Part shown: positions 27,653-37,500 of the stretch, piece after piece | Numbering within the stretch: position 1 is the stretch's first letter | Layout of the letters: every line of letters starts with the position of its first letter | Assembly (NCBI RefSeq): GCF_008124785.1 | Contig: NZ_VNHU01000002.1 | Span: 1 to 64,000 of the forward strand | DNA: 64,000 nt | Direction of reading: 5' to 3' | DNA from: Aquimarina intermedia | GTDB lineage: Bacteria; Bacteroidota; Bacteroidia; Flavobacteriales; Flavobacteriaceae | Notes under the pieces: generated by a model | Told to the model about the DNA's origin: nothing | The model's database searches: none | The model's input: the letters and a program-made list of their open reading frames with translations, nothing else | Program-made: the position numbers and the translations under genes

Positions 27653-29845
27653 ATGATTCCAAAAGTTTACAAAGAGGTCATTGACCTGGGTGACGGTAGA
27701 GAGATTTCTATTGAAACCGGAAAATTAGCTAAGCAAGCACACGGATCTGTAGTTGTACAGTCCGGAAACTGTATGATGCTATGTACAGTAGTATCTAATT
27801 ACAAACAGAGCGACGTCGATTTTTTACCCCTTACGGTAGATTATCGTGAAAAATTTGCAGCATCAGGTCGTTATCCGGGTGGTTTCTTCAAAAGAGAAGC
27901 AAGACCAAGTGATGGCGAAGTATTAACGATGCGTTTAGTAGATAGAGTATTACGCCCGCTATTTCCAAAGGATTATCACGCTGAGACTCAAGTAATGATC
28001 CAATTAATGTCTCACGATGAAAATGTAATGCCTGATGCTATGGCCGGTCTGGCTGCATCTGCTGCAATTCAATTATCAGACTTTCCTTTTGAATGTGCTA
28101 TCTCAGAAGCTCGTGTAGGTCGTATCGATGGTAAATTTATTATCAATCCAACACGCGCACAATTATTAGAATCGGATATCGATATGATGATCGGTGCATC
28201 GGCAGATTCTGTAATGATGGTTGAGGGAGAGATGGATGAAATCTCTGAAGAAGAGATGGTTGAAGCTATAAAATTTGCACACGAAGCTATTAAAGTTCAA
28301 TGTGCTGCCCAAATACGTTTAGCCGAAGCATTCGGAAAGAAAGAGACTCGAGAGTATGAGTCGGAGCGTGAAGACGATAGCCTAGCTAAAAAAATTCACG
28401 ATTTAGCGTATGATAAAGTATACGCCGTTGCAAAAGCTGGTTCATCCAAAAAAGAAAGAAGTACTTCTTTTTCTGAAATTAAAGAAGAGATAAAAGCTAC
28501 TTTTTCTGAAGAAGAATTAGAAGATTTTGGAGATTTAGTCTCTAAATATTATGCAAAAGCTGAAAAAGCTGCGATACGTGACTTAACCTTAAATGAAGGT
28601 TTACGTCTTGATGGTCGTAAAACAGACGAGATTAGACCTATCTGGTGTGAAGTAGACTACCTACCATCAACACATGGTTCTGCTATCTTTACAAGAGGAG
28701 AAACTCAAGCCTTGGCAACAGTTACTCTAGGTACATCTAGAGAGGCAAATCAAATTGATATGCCATCTTATGAAGGCGAAGAGACATTTTACCTTCACTA
28801 TAACTTCCCTCCTTTCTCCACCGGAGAAGCGCGCCCGATTAGAGGTACGTCACGAAGAGAAGTAGGGCATGGTAATTTAGCTCAAAGAGCACTTAAAGGA
28901 ATGATTCCTGCTGACTGCCCGTACACAGTGCGTGTTGTATCAGAAGTGTTAGAATCAAATGGTTCTTCTTCGATGGCAACTGTTTGTTCGGGTACTATGG
29001 CATTAATGGATGCTGGTATTCAACTTAAGAAGCCTGTTTCCGGAATTGCAATGGGACTTATATCGGATGGTGAAACTGGTAAATATGCTGTTTTATCTGA
29101 TATCTTAGGAGATGAAGATCACTTAGGAGATATGGATTTTAAAGTGACTGGTACTGCAGACGGTATCACAGCTTGTCAGATGGACATTAAAGTTAAGGGA
29201 CTTTCTTACGAGATCCTGGTAAATGCATTAAAGCAGGCAGCCAACGGACGTATTCATATTCTTGGTAAGTTAACCGACACGATTGAAACTCCTAATACTG
29301 ACGTTAAGGCACATGCCCCAAAAATGATCACCAGAACAATTCCTGGAGATTATATTGGAGCATTAATTGGTCCTGGAGGTAAAGTAATTCAAGAATTACA
29401 GAAAGCTACAGGAACTACCATTGTAATCAACGAGGTTGATGAACAAGGTGAGGTTGAAATTTTGGGAACAAGTCAAGAAGGTATTGATGCAGTCCTTGCA
29501 AAAATTGATTCTTTATTATTTAAACCACAAGTGGGAAGTGTATACGAAGTAAAAGTTATCAAAATGTTAGATTTTGGAGCTGTTGTAGAGTATATGGATG
29601 CACCTGGAAACGAAGTATTGTTACACGTATCAGAATTGGCATGGGAACGCACAGAAAATGTTAGCGATGTTGTAAACATGGGTGATGTTTTTGATGTGAA
29701 GTATTTTGGAGTAGATCCACGTACACGTAAGGAAAAAGTGTCGCGTAAAGCATTACTACCGAGACCTCCTAGACCAGAAGGTTCTGAAAAACCAAGAGGT
29801 GACAGAAAACCTCGTCAAGACAGAGATCGTAAAGACAATAAATAA
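27653..29845 (+). CDS. pnp: Polyribonucleotide nucleotidyltransferase (PNPase)
   Basis: 3'-5' phosphorolytic exoribonuclease of mRNA turnover. 730 residues. Domains in order: RNase PH-1 (to ~210, with [21 protein letters not shown]), an alpha-helical domain (~235-310), RNase PH-2 (~315-540, with [19 protein letters not shown]), KH (~555-615, [15 protein letters not shown]), S1 (~620-690) and a basic Arg/Lys tail rich in RPPRPEG and [10 protein letters not shown]. The start at IPKVYKE agrees with the family. It has its own leader and terminator, so it is probably monocistronic. Confidence 0.97.
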   Translation: MIPKVYKEVIDLGDGREISIETGKLAKQAHGSVVVQSGNCMMLCTVVSNYKQSDVDFLPLTVDYREKFAASGRYPGGFFKREARPSDGEVLTMRLVDRVLRPLFPKDYHAETQVMIQLMSHDENVMPDAMAGLAASAAIQLSDFPFECAISEARVGRIDGKFIINPTRAQLLESDIDMMIGASADSVMMVEGEMDEISEEEMVEAIKFAHEAIKVQCAAQIRLAEAFGKKETREYESEREDDSLAKKIHDLAYDKVYAVAKAGSSKKERSTSFSEIKEEIKATFSEEELEDFGDLVSKYYAKAEKAAIRDLTLNEGLRLDGRKTDEIRPIWCEVDYLPSTHGSAIFTRGETQALATVTLGTSREANQIDMPSYEGEETFYLHYNFPPFSTGEARPIRGTSRREVGHGNLAQRALKGMIPADCPYTVRVVSEVLESNGSSSMATVCSGTMALMDAGIQLKKPVSGIAMGLISDGETGKYAVLSDILGDEDHLGDMDFKVTGTADGITACQMDIKVKGLSYEILVNALKQAANGRIHILGKLTDTIETPNTDVKAHAPKMITRTIPGDYIGALIGPGGKVIQELQKATGTTIVINEVDEQGEVEILGTSQEGIDAVLAKIDSLLFKPQVGSVYEVKVIKMLDFGAVVEYMDAPGNEVLLHVSELAWERTENVSDVVNMGDVFDVKYFGVDPRTRKEKVSRKALLPRPPRPEGSEKPRGDRKPRQDRDRKDNK

Positions 29846-29868
29846 TACTATTTTCTTTTATAAAAGTA

Positions 29869-29897
29869 AAAATGCCGCTGAAATAGCGGCATTTTTT
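29869..29897 (+). terminator. Rho-independent terminator after pnp
   Basis: AAAATGCCGCT (29869-29879) pairs with AGCGGCATTTT (29885-29895), five-base loop, T-tract. Confidence 0.9.
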
Positions 29898-30051
29898 GTT
29901 TTAAAACAATCATCTAATAAACGGGTAATCAATAGGTTTACCCGTTGATTTTTAAATTTAATTTAAGTTTTTGTAACATTCTGTATACTCTTTACGTATA
30001 ACTAATCAAAAGCCCTAATATTCACAATATTAAATTTCGAGGAGAAGATAG

Positions 30052-30915
30052 ATGAGACAACTTAAGATTACGAAGCAGGTAACGAATCGTGAAACTGCTT
30101 CGCTGGACAAGTATTTGCAAGAAATAGGAAAAGTAGATCTTATTACGGCAGATGAAGAGGTAGAATTAGCACAGCGAATTAAGGCGGGTGATGAGAGAGC
30201 TCTTGAAAAATTAACTAAAGCAAATTTACGTTTTGTTGTTTCGGTTGCAAAACAATATCAGAATCAAGGTCTTACCCTTCCGGATTTAATTAATGAAGGT
30301 AATTTAGGTTTGATCAAAGCAGCAAAACGTTTTGATGAAACACGGGGATTTAAGTTTATCTCCTATGCCGTATGGTGGATTCGTCAATCTATATTGCAAG
30401 CATTGGCTGAGCAATCTCGTATTGTAAGACTCCCTCTGAATAAAATTGGATCTATCAATAAGATCAATAAAACTTATGCCTTTCTGGAACAATCTCATGA
30501 GCGTCCACCAAGTGCAGAAGAGATTGCTAAAGAATTAGACATGACTATCAATGATGTGAAGGAATCAATGAAAAATTCCGGACGTCACGTAAGTATGGAT
30601 GCGCCATTAGTTGAAGGTGAAGATTCAAACCTTTACGATGTACTCAACTCTGGAGAATCACCAAATCCTGATAGAACTCTATTACACGAGTCTTTACGTA
30701 CAGAAATAGAGCGAGCACTTGAAACCTTAACACCCAGAGAAGCTGACGTCATCCGTTTGTACTTTGGTTTAGGTGATCAACACCCGATGACCTTAGAAGA
30801 AATTGGAGAGACGTTTGATCTTACCCGTGAACGTGTAAGACAGATTAAAGAAAAAGCTATTCGTAGATTAAAACATACGTCAAGAAGTAAAATCTTGAAA
30901 ACTTATTTGGGATAA
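30052..30915 (+). CDS. rpoD: Primary sigma-70 factor (RpoD/SigA type)
   Basis: 287 residues. Region 1.1 is absent, as in other Bacteroidota primary sigmas. Region 1.2 holds [16 protein letters not shown], region 2 holds [21 protein letters not shown] and [17 protein letters not shown], region 3 [13 protein letters not shown], and region 4 the helix-turn-helix [24 protein letters not shown]. This factor recognises the -33/-7 (TAnnTTTG) promoters seen through the window. A purine-rich GAGGAGA lies just before the ATG. Two hairpin terminators follow. Confidence 0.96.
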   Translation: MRQLKITKQVTNRETASLDKYLQEIGKVDLITADEEVELAQRIKAGDERALEKLTKANLRFVVSVAKQYQNQGLTLPDLINEGNLGLIKAAKRFDETRGFKFISYAVWWIRQSILQALAEQSRIVRLPLNKIGSINKINKTYAFLEQSHERPPSAEEIAKELDMTINDVKESMKNSGRHVSMDAPLVEGEDSNLYDVLNSGESPNPDRTLLHESLRTEIERALETLTPREADVIRLYFGLGDQHPMTLEEIGETFDLTRERVRQIKEKAIRRLKHTSRSKILKTYLG

Positions 30916-30930
30916 TGCCCAGTACCGTTA

Positions 30931-30966
30931 ACAAACAGTTCATAACATAACTGTTCGTTTTTTGAT
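30931..30966 (+). terminator. First terminator after rpoD
   Basis: AACAGTT (30934-30940) pairs with AACTGTT (30949-30955), extended by one mismatch and followed by a T-run. Confidence 0.6.
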
Positions 30967-30975
30967 TGATGAATG

Positions 30976-31004
30976 ACCTCCGGCTGATTACCGGAGGTTT
31001 TTTC
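30976..31004 (+). terminator. Second terminator after rpoD
   Basis: ACCTCCGG (30976-30983) pairs with CCGGAGGT (30991-30998), then TTTTTT. Confidence 0.85.
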
Positions 31005-31086
31005 TTTTAAATAATGTCTAAGGCTATTTTTGAGCTCTAATTAATCAATTTGCTAACTATCTTTTCCTTTATCCTAACATAAATCC

Positions 31087-31094
31087 TATTTTTG
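31087..31094 (+). promoter_or_regulatory. Putative -7 promoter element for rpe
   Basis: TATTTTTG, consensus TAnnTTTG, 20 bases before the rpe ATG. Confidence 0.6.
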
Positions 31095-31114
31095 CAAAAA
31101 ACATCACAACACAC

Positions 31115-31774
31115 ATGGATTCAAAATTAATTGCCCCTTCAGTTCTTGCAGCTGACTTTGCTAACTTACAACGAGACGTAGAAATGATCAATGAGAGTGA
31201 AGCCGACTGGTTTCATATTGATATAATGGATGGTGTATTTGTGCCAAACATATCCTTTGGAATGCCTGTTTTACGTGATATTGTAAAACATGCTAAGAAA
31301 ACTATTGACGTTCATTTGATGATTGTGGAACCGGATCGTTATATCAAAACCTTTGCTGACCTGGGAAGTGATATTCTAACCGTGCATTATGAAGCTTGTA
31401 CCCATCTGCATCGTACATTGCAAGCGATCAAAGCCGAAGGGATGAAAGCTGGCGTCGCGATTAACCCTCATACAAATGTAAGCTTGCTGGAAGATACAAT
31501 TAAAGATATTGATCTGGTATGCGTCATGAGTGTTAATCCAGGATTTGGCGGACAATCTTTTATAGAAAACACCTATAAGAAGGTTAAACAATTAAAAGAG
31601 ATTATTACGAAAAATAATGCGTCTACAAGGATTGAAATTGATGGAGGTGTGACTGACAAAAATGCTAAAAAACTCATAGATGCCGGAGCTGATGTACTGG
31701 TCGCCGGTAGTTTTGTTTTTAAGAGTGATGATCCAAAACAAACGATCCGCAATTTAAAAAATAGTATTCTATAA
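31115..31774 (+). CDS. rpe: Ribulose-phosphate 3-epimerase
   Basis: Interconverts ribulose-5-P and xylulose-5-P in the pentose phosphate pathway. 219-residue TIM barrel. Motifs: LIAPSVLAADFANL, HIDIMDGVFVPNISFG, MSVNPGFGGQSFI and IEIDGGVT. The catalytic aspartates lie in DIMDG and IDGG. Its stop overlaps the ATG of the next gene by one base (TAATG), so the two are translationally coupled. Confidence 0.97.
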   Translation: MDSKLIAPSVLAADFANLQRDVEMINESEADWFHIDIMDGVFVPNISFGMPVLRDIVKHAKKTIDVHLMIVEPDRYIKTFADLGSDILTVHYEACTHLHRTLQAIKAEGMKAGVAINPHTNVSLLEDTIKDIDLVCVMSVNPGFGGQSFIENTYKKVKQLKEIITKNNASTRIEIDGGVTDKNAKKLIDAGADVLVAGSFVFKSDDPKQTIRNLKNSIL

Positions 31775-32748
31775 TGACTGATGAGATGCCTCATGATATC
31801 ATTATAGTTGGAGGCGGCCCTATTGGTATCGCCTGTGCTTTGGAAGCACAAAAACACGGAATGAGCTATTTGATCCTGGAAAAAGGCCCCATTGTCAATT
31901 CCTTATTCAATTACCCAATTAATATGCAGTTTTTCTCCTCTTCAGAAAAATTGGAGGTTGGGAGTGTACCCTTTATCAGTAAAGAAGCTAAACCCAAAAG
32001 GGATGAAGCTCTTGAATACTACAGGAGGATTGTTACTTCTAATGATTTAAACATCCATCTTTTTGAAGAGGTTGCACATGTTCAAAAAAAAGCAACATTA
32101 TTTCAAGTAAAAACTAGCAAAGCTGCTTATCAAGCTAAAAATATTATTGTTGCCACAGGTTTCTATGATATTCCTAATTCAATGAACGTTCCCGGGGAGG
32201 AATTGGCAAAAGTTACGCATTACTATAAAGATCCGCATTTTTATGCCAAGCAAAAAGTTGCGGTTATTGGCGCCAGTAATTCCTCGGTGGATGCAGCCTT
32301 AGAATGTTATCGAAAAGGCGCAGATGTCACCATGATCATACGAGGAAGTGGTATTGGAGAACGCGTTAAATACTGGGTAAAGCCTGATATTGAAAATAGA
32401 ATTAAAGAAGGAAGCATCAAAGCATTCTACAATGCAGAGGTAGTTGAGATCACTCCTAATTCAATATCCTTTAAAATTGGTGATACATTGCATTCATTAG
32501 AAAATGACTATGTGCTGGCACTTACGGGCTACAAACCCAACTTTGAGTTTCTAAAAAACATCGGTATAGAACTTTCAGCCGATGAGAAGTTGTACCCTGT
32601 CTATAATGAAGATACCATGGAGTCTAATGTTGAGAATTTATATCTGGCAGGCGTAATCTGTGGGGGTATGGACACACATTTGTGGTTTATTGAAAACTCC
32701 AGAATTCATGCCGATCTTATCATTCAAGATATCCTTAAAAAGATATAA
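31774..32748 (+). CDS. ypdA: YpdA-family FAD/NADPH disulfide reductase
   Basis: 324-residue two-dinucleotide-fold flavoprotein. The FAD motif is IIIVGGGPIGIACALEA (residues 9-25) and the NADPH motif VAVIGASNSSVDAALEC lies around 168-184. It has no CxxC redox pair, unlike thioredoxin reductases, which fits YpdA (bacillithiol disulfide reductase in Firmicutes). Whether this organism makes bacillithiol cannot be seen here. One-base overlap with rpe. A terminator follows. Confidence 0.85.
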   Translation: MTDEMPHDIIIVGGGPIGIACALEAQKHGMSYLILEKGPIVNSLFNYPINMQFFSSSEKLEVGSVPFISKEAKPKRDEALEYYRRIVTSNDLNIHLFEEVAHVQKKATLFQVKTSKAAYQAKNIIVATGFYDIPNSMNVPGEELAKVTHYYKDPHFYAKQKVAVIGASNSSVDAALECYRKGADVTMIIRGSGIGERVKYWVKPDIENRIKEGSIKAFYNAEVVEITPNSISFKIGDTLHSLENDYVLALTGYKPNFEFLKNIGIELSADEKLYPVYNEDTMESNVENLYLAGVICGGMDTHLWFIENSRIHADLIIQDILKKI

Positions 32749-32750
32749 TG

Positions 32751-32790
32751 ATAAAGGCGCTAATATGAATTTGCGCCTTTATCTTTTCTA
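32751..32790. terminator. Terminator after ypdA
   Basis: ATAAAGGCGC (32751-32760) pairs perfectly with GCGCCTTTAT (32773-32782), followed by a T-rich stretch. It may also end the convergent BI-1 transcript. Confidence 0.8.
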
Positions 32791-32802
32791 CATACCGTAA
32801 TA

Positions 32803-33512
32803 CTAATCACCACTCAGGCGAGTCAGAATACTCAAAATATACCAAAATAATAACATGAGTGAAGCGAACAGCCCCAAAGAGGCACCTACATATTGATCTT
32901 CAGTATAACGGTTCTCATATTCGAAGTTTGATATAAAATTGATCCCGAGGCTAAAACCACCATACCAACACTAAACCATAATCCTAAATTAAAACCACAT
33001 ATCATCCCCGCCACGATAAGACCAATCGCTATAAAAAAACCAATCGTTAAAATAGATTTTAGAAAAGAAAAATCCTTTTTAGTTAATAATACAATCGCAG
33101 ACAGACCGGTAAAAAGAGATAAAGTTAAAATTGCCGCTTGGTTGAGGATTGCTCCTCCTCCATTCTCTGCAACCATCATTGCAATAAATATCAACGGAAT
33201 GAAAATAAATGCTTCAGCGATTACATACACTAATAAAGCTAAATACTGATGTCCTTTATTATGACTCTGAATAGCCATTTTTTCAGCGTAGGTAGTGACT
33301 AACATGAATCCACCTAGTAACAATAACCAAGACCAACCTTGCGTTAATGATAAAGCAAATTCTCTGATCGCAGTAATCTGAAGAAATGCAGATTCAACGA
33401 TTATAAAAAGCAGAACGGCCATCGCCAAATGTGTATATGTCTTCTTATAAAACGCAACGCGTCTACCTTCTGTCAATGCACTTATTGGCACTATTCGTTT
33501 ATATTCTTCCAT
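32803..33512 (-). pseudogene. Bax inhibitor-1/YccA family membrane protein, frameshifted near the C-terminus
   Basis: The intact part (208 residues to 32886) carries the multi-helix BI-1 fold, starting MEEYKRIVPISALTEGRR, with ITAIREFALSLTQGWSW, YLALLVYVIAEAFIF and the family SILYQTSN near the end. At about 32915-32922 the frame breaks. In the alternative minus-strand frame the expected end continues as ENRYTEDQYVGASLGLF and SLMLLFWYILSILTRLSGD, stopping at TAG 32803-32805. One lost base explains both halves. The last transmembrane helix is therefore missing from the present product. Family members modulate membrane-protein turnover or ion leak. Confidence 0.82.
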
Positions 33513-33570
33513 AAAAAATTAAAAATTTATTAGTGTAGTAAAGATACGATTATGTGTAGAATCGAATCTA

Positions 33571-34437
33571 TTATTTGTCGAAATATCTAAAATTAAGCAT
33601 CCGCATTACGTAAGCGTAAATTTCAGGAAAATGTTCTTTAAGCCTGTTCGGTGTTTCCATAAAAACCTCAACCAAAACCGCTATAAACTCAAATTTATTG
33701 GTAAAAGCATAGGGTCTCAATACTTGAGATTTGACAATCATAGTTCGTATTTTTTCAGAAGATAAATACGCTTCCAATTCTAAAAAGGTATCATAAAACA
33801 ACTCCGAGTTGATATCACTATTCCTAATCGCATTATAATGGATGACATGAGTGAGTTCGTGGATACCCAAATGAATTCCGTTATGTTTATCCGAACGACT
33901 TTTTTCAAATTGATTCCATGACATCACCAGTGCTTTAGAATGCGGATTGAACTCTCCATAGTTTTCGGTTCGGTTTAAAACGGAATAAAAAGAGTCGGGA
34001 TACAAAATAATCGTTTGTAGATGCTCTAGCATATAATTACGCATTCCAAAAGTCATTTGTACTGCCAGCATTGCAATTTGCATACGAATATAGCTGGTAA
34101 TGGCAAGTCCGTCACGCTCTACAAAGGTGGTTTTCTCCAAAAAATTAGCAACTCTATGCTCAAAATAACGTTGCTTTCTGTCGCTTAAAATTTGGTAGAT
34201 ATCATGCGCTTCAAGCAGTGCTTTTTCTTTGCTCGGTAATTTTTTAATCTTGAAGTAAAGATGTGTATAAAAAGGTTGCTTGTAATATTTTACATAAACG
34301 GTTTCTAGGTACCTCAGGACATAATATATACAAATAGAAACAATTAGAACCGTAACGAACACTCCCAAAATCGGTGCTATAGGTGTATTCGTTTCTTCTT
34401 TTTGCTGATCTATTATTTGAACTAAAAATAAAGTCAA
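33571..34437 (-). CDS. Zinc-dependent peptidase, MtfA/M90-like
   Basis: 288 residues with one N-terminal transmembrane helix (about residues 22-44) and a cytoplasmic metalloprotease domain. The zinc motif HELTHVIH appears around residue 195, with a downstream acidic region (LFYDTFLELEAYLSSEKIR) that may supply the third ligand. It resembles MtfA/M90 peptidases, in which E. coli MtfA inactivates the repressor Mlc; no such target is evident here. The frame is complete, in contrast to several neighbours. It lies 58 bases upstream of the broken BI-1 gene on the same strand. Confidence 0.75.
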   Translation of the reverse strand: MTLFLVQIIDQQKEETNTPIAPILGVFVTVLIVSICIYYVLRYLETVYVKYYKQPFYTHLYFKIKKLPSKEKALLEAHDIYQILSDRKQRYFEHRVANFLEKTTFVERDGLAITSYIRMQIAMLAVQMTFGMRNYMLEHLQTIILYPDSFYSVLNRTENYGEFNPHSKALVMSWNQFEKSRSDKHNGIHLGIHELTHVIHYNAIRNSDINSELFYDTFLELEAYLSSEKIRTMIVKSQVLRPYAFTNKFEFIAVLVEVFMETPNRLKEHFPEIYAYVMRMLNFRYFDK

Positions 34438-34532
34438 TGGGGTGTATTTATCTTACAAAATACTGCTTTTATTCTGAATAGTATTAATAATTTGTAAAGC
34501 TTACTAAAAATCTATTATCAAAATTCCGTAAT

Positions 34533-34561
34533 AAAAAAGGGGTGCTAGTATCAGCACCCCC
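34533..34561 (-). terminator. Rho-independent terminator after the chitinase
   Basis: On the minus strand a GGGGTGCT/AGCACCCC stem (arms 34539-34546 and 34553-34560) is followed by a six-T tract. It ends the chitinase transcript. Confidence 0.85.
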
Positions 34562-34585
34562 TCATTCCTTTAAAAAAAATAATAC

Positions 34586-37500
34586 TTACTGTTTGATAAA
34601 CTTACCCTGAATCTTCTGGTTCCCAAAAGAGATCGTATAAAAATATAAACCCATTTTAAGAATTGAAACATCAAACATATGTTCTAAGCTACCGGTTTGA
34701 GTCCTTACTTCATTCAGAACGCTAATACCATTTAGTGTAAAAGCCTGAAATCTAAAGTCCACATTAGAAGACATTCCCTTAAGACTCAAAGACAATATAT
34801 TATCCTTGATAGGATTAGGAAATATGCTAGCTTCAATTTTTTGATTGAGAACTGTACTATCTTGGCGAAGTAGTGGGCTACGGTCTAAACCGTCAATGTA
34901 GGCTCTATGAGGGTTTGAAAATCCGAATACGCTTGCCTTATCCCAATTGATAGACCAAGTCATCAATCCTCTAAAATTGGCATAACCTGATGGGTTACGT
35001 AATGTATATCTGCCTCCAAAAGACTGTCCCTCGATAATGTAATCCAAGGCTTTATGTACTTCTGCTGGTGCTGTGAATCCACTTCCCGCAGCAGACCCTG
35101 TGGCCGGTAATCCAATGGCAACCTGATCAGGTCTTAATGCCGGGAACTGTTGACCTCCAGCTACAGGAAACCCTTGTAATAGCATGTCTGCCATAGCAAC
35201 ATGAAAATCGGCAGTTGCCGAACTATAGCACAATCCGTCTAATCCTAACATACAACCTGTATTATAATGCTGTACATGAATGTAATCCATGTCATTTCGT
35301 AATGCATAAATAACAGGAAGATAAGCACCTGCAGGGCCACCATAAGAACTAAAACCTCCTTGAACAAATAAGGTTTCTGGTGCCATAGAAAGCACAAAAT
35401 CAGAACCAAATTGAGATAATATCGTTCTAAAAGCACTGATCAGGTTTACGACCTTAGGAGATGTAGGGTTTTTAAAATCAGTATCACCTCCGACAAGAGA
35501 AATAGACTGTCCTTCAAAATCTATATCCATACCATCAAAACCATATTCTCTTATAATATTAATCATCGAGGTGCTAAATGCTTGAGCATCAACTGGTGTA
35601 CTAACACATACAACACCTGTCTCACCTCCCATAGAAATTAATACTTTTTTACCTTTACTCTGTAAATGTGCTACCTCATTCTTAAATTCTTACACCCTCG
35701 AATAAATAGCAGGATCTGGTGTAAAAGTCATTGTTGAGCCTACAGGAACAGTCGGTACCGCAAAAGCAATGTTAACCACATCCCACTTATCAGAAACCTC
35801 ACTTAGTTTCATCGGGCCGGCAGGATTAATAAAGTTATGCCAGTACCCTACTAACAACCTTTTAGGAAGATCTCCTCCCGGATTTGGCGGATTGGTTGAT
35901 CCTACTGAGATATTGACAGTTATGGACTCTCCAATTGCATTATCATCATCGATAGCTTTGGCAATTAATGAATAACTACCAGATGAAGCGTTATTCCAGG
36001 TAAAACTGTAAGGACTGTTTGTATCTTCTCCTATTTTAGTTCCATTCCTATAAAACTCTACTTTAGTCACGTTTCCATCACTATCTGAAGCAGAAGCATG
36101 GATAGTAATCGAACTTCCAACAGTAAAAGACTGTCCGTTTACAGGTTGTGTTATAGAAACGGTAGGAGCTTCATTTCCTCCAGGAGGATTTCCGCCGCTA
36201 CAATCACCAAGCTCTTTCCATGCATCAGGCCAAGCCCATCCATTTGGATCACCAGGAGCATATGGACCACCTACGGTACACCATCCTCCTACAATACATT
36301 CGTACTCTTTACCAAAGTTTTGAACTTTATCACCAGTGTTATATGGTGATCCATCTACATTCTGCTGGGCATCACAACCGCTGCCACCAGTGTCATTTTG
36401 AACGGTAATATTAATTACTGCCGAAGTAGTGTTCGCATTATCATCATCGGTCGCAATTGCTGTTACACTGTGACTTCCTACTGTTGAAGTCCAATTTGTT
36501 GAATACGGAGCAGAAGTATCTTCGCTGATCATGTTTCCGTCAACATAAAACACAACTTTACTTATGCTCCCGTCTGTATCATTGGCATTTGCGGTAATCG
36601 CAACATTTTGTCCTGTAGTAAACGATGCATCATTACCAGGTCCGGTTATTGAAACTGTTGGAGGCTGATTAGTTGTGTCTCCATTTACTGAAATCGAAAC
36701 CAGAGTTGAAGTTCTTACTGCACCTGCATTATCTGTTGCTCTTGCTGTGATTGTATGATTACCTGAAGTTGCTATCCAGTTTGCTAGATAAGGCGAAACA
36801 GTATCTTCACTAATCAAATTTCCATCTATGTAAAAAGCAACTTTGGTCACATTTCCATCACTATCTGAAGCATTCGCACTGATATTTACCGTATTTCCGG
36901 CCGTAAACGTAGCTCTGTCCGCCGGAGAAATTACAGCTACCTGTGGAACCACATTTTCTGGGCCACAAGAACTACCTGCCACTTGATTTATGGCAGTAAG
37001 TAACGAAGTAACCTGACTACTGGTATCGTGAGATAGCTCCCACATCATGATACCTCCTCCTCTTTGCTGTGCTAATTCAGTTTTTGCCTTTATTGTAGGA
37101 ATTCCATTATAGTGAACACCCTGATGCACATCACTGTTTGGATCTGCACCTTCAGCAATTAGTGTAGCATAACTTTTCCAGGAAGGTCTTCCATAGAACG
37201 GAACCCCTAATACAGCTTTTGATTTTGGCAACCCTCTACCTAAACAATAATTTAAAGAACTCTCAGCATAGCTGTATGGTGAATGACTTGCACCATCTCC
37301 CCCATCATATGCCATAAGATTTAAAAAATCTACGTCGTTAAAGACACCGCTCAGAATTCCATTTCCTGCCCATCCTTGTGCTACTACAGCAGCTGTCAAT
37401 AATTTTCCTCGACTATGTAAGGCTTGTGCGAGTTCGCGCATCAATAATTCATAATTTTGTGGCTCGCTACCATTATCGGAATACTCCCAATCCATATCAA

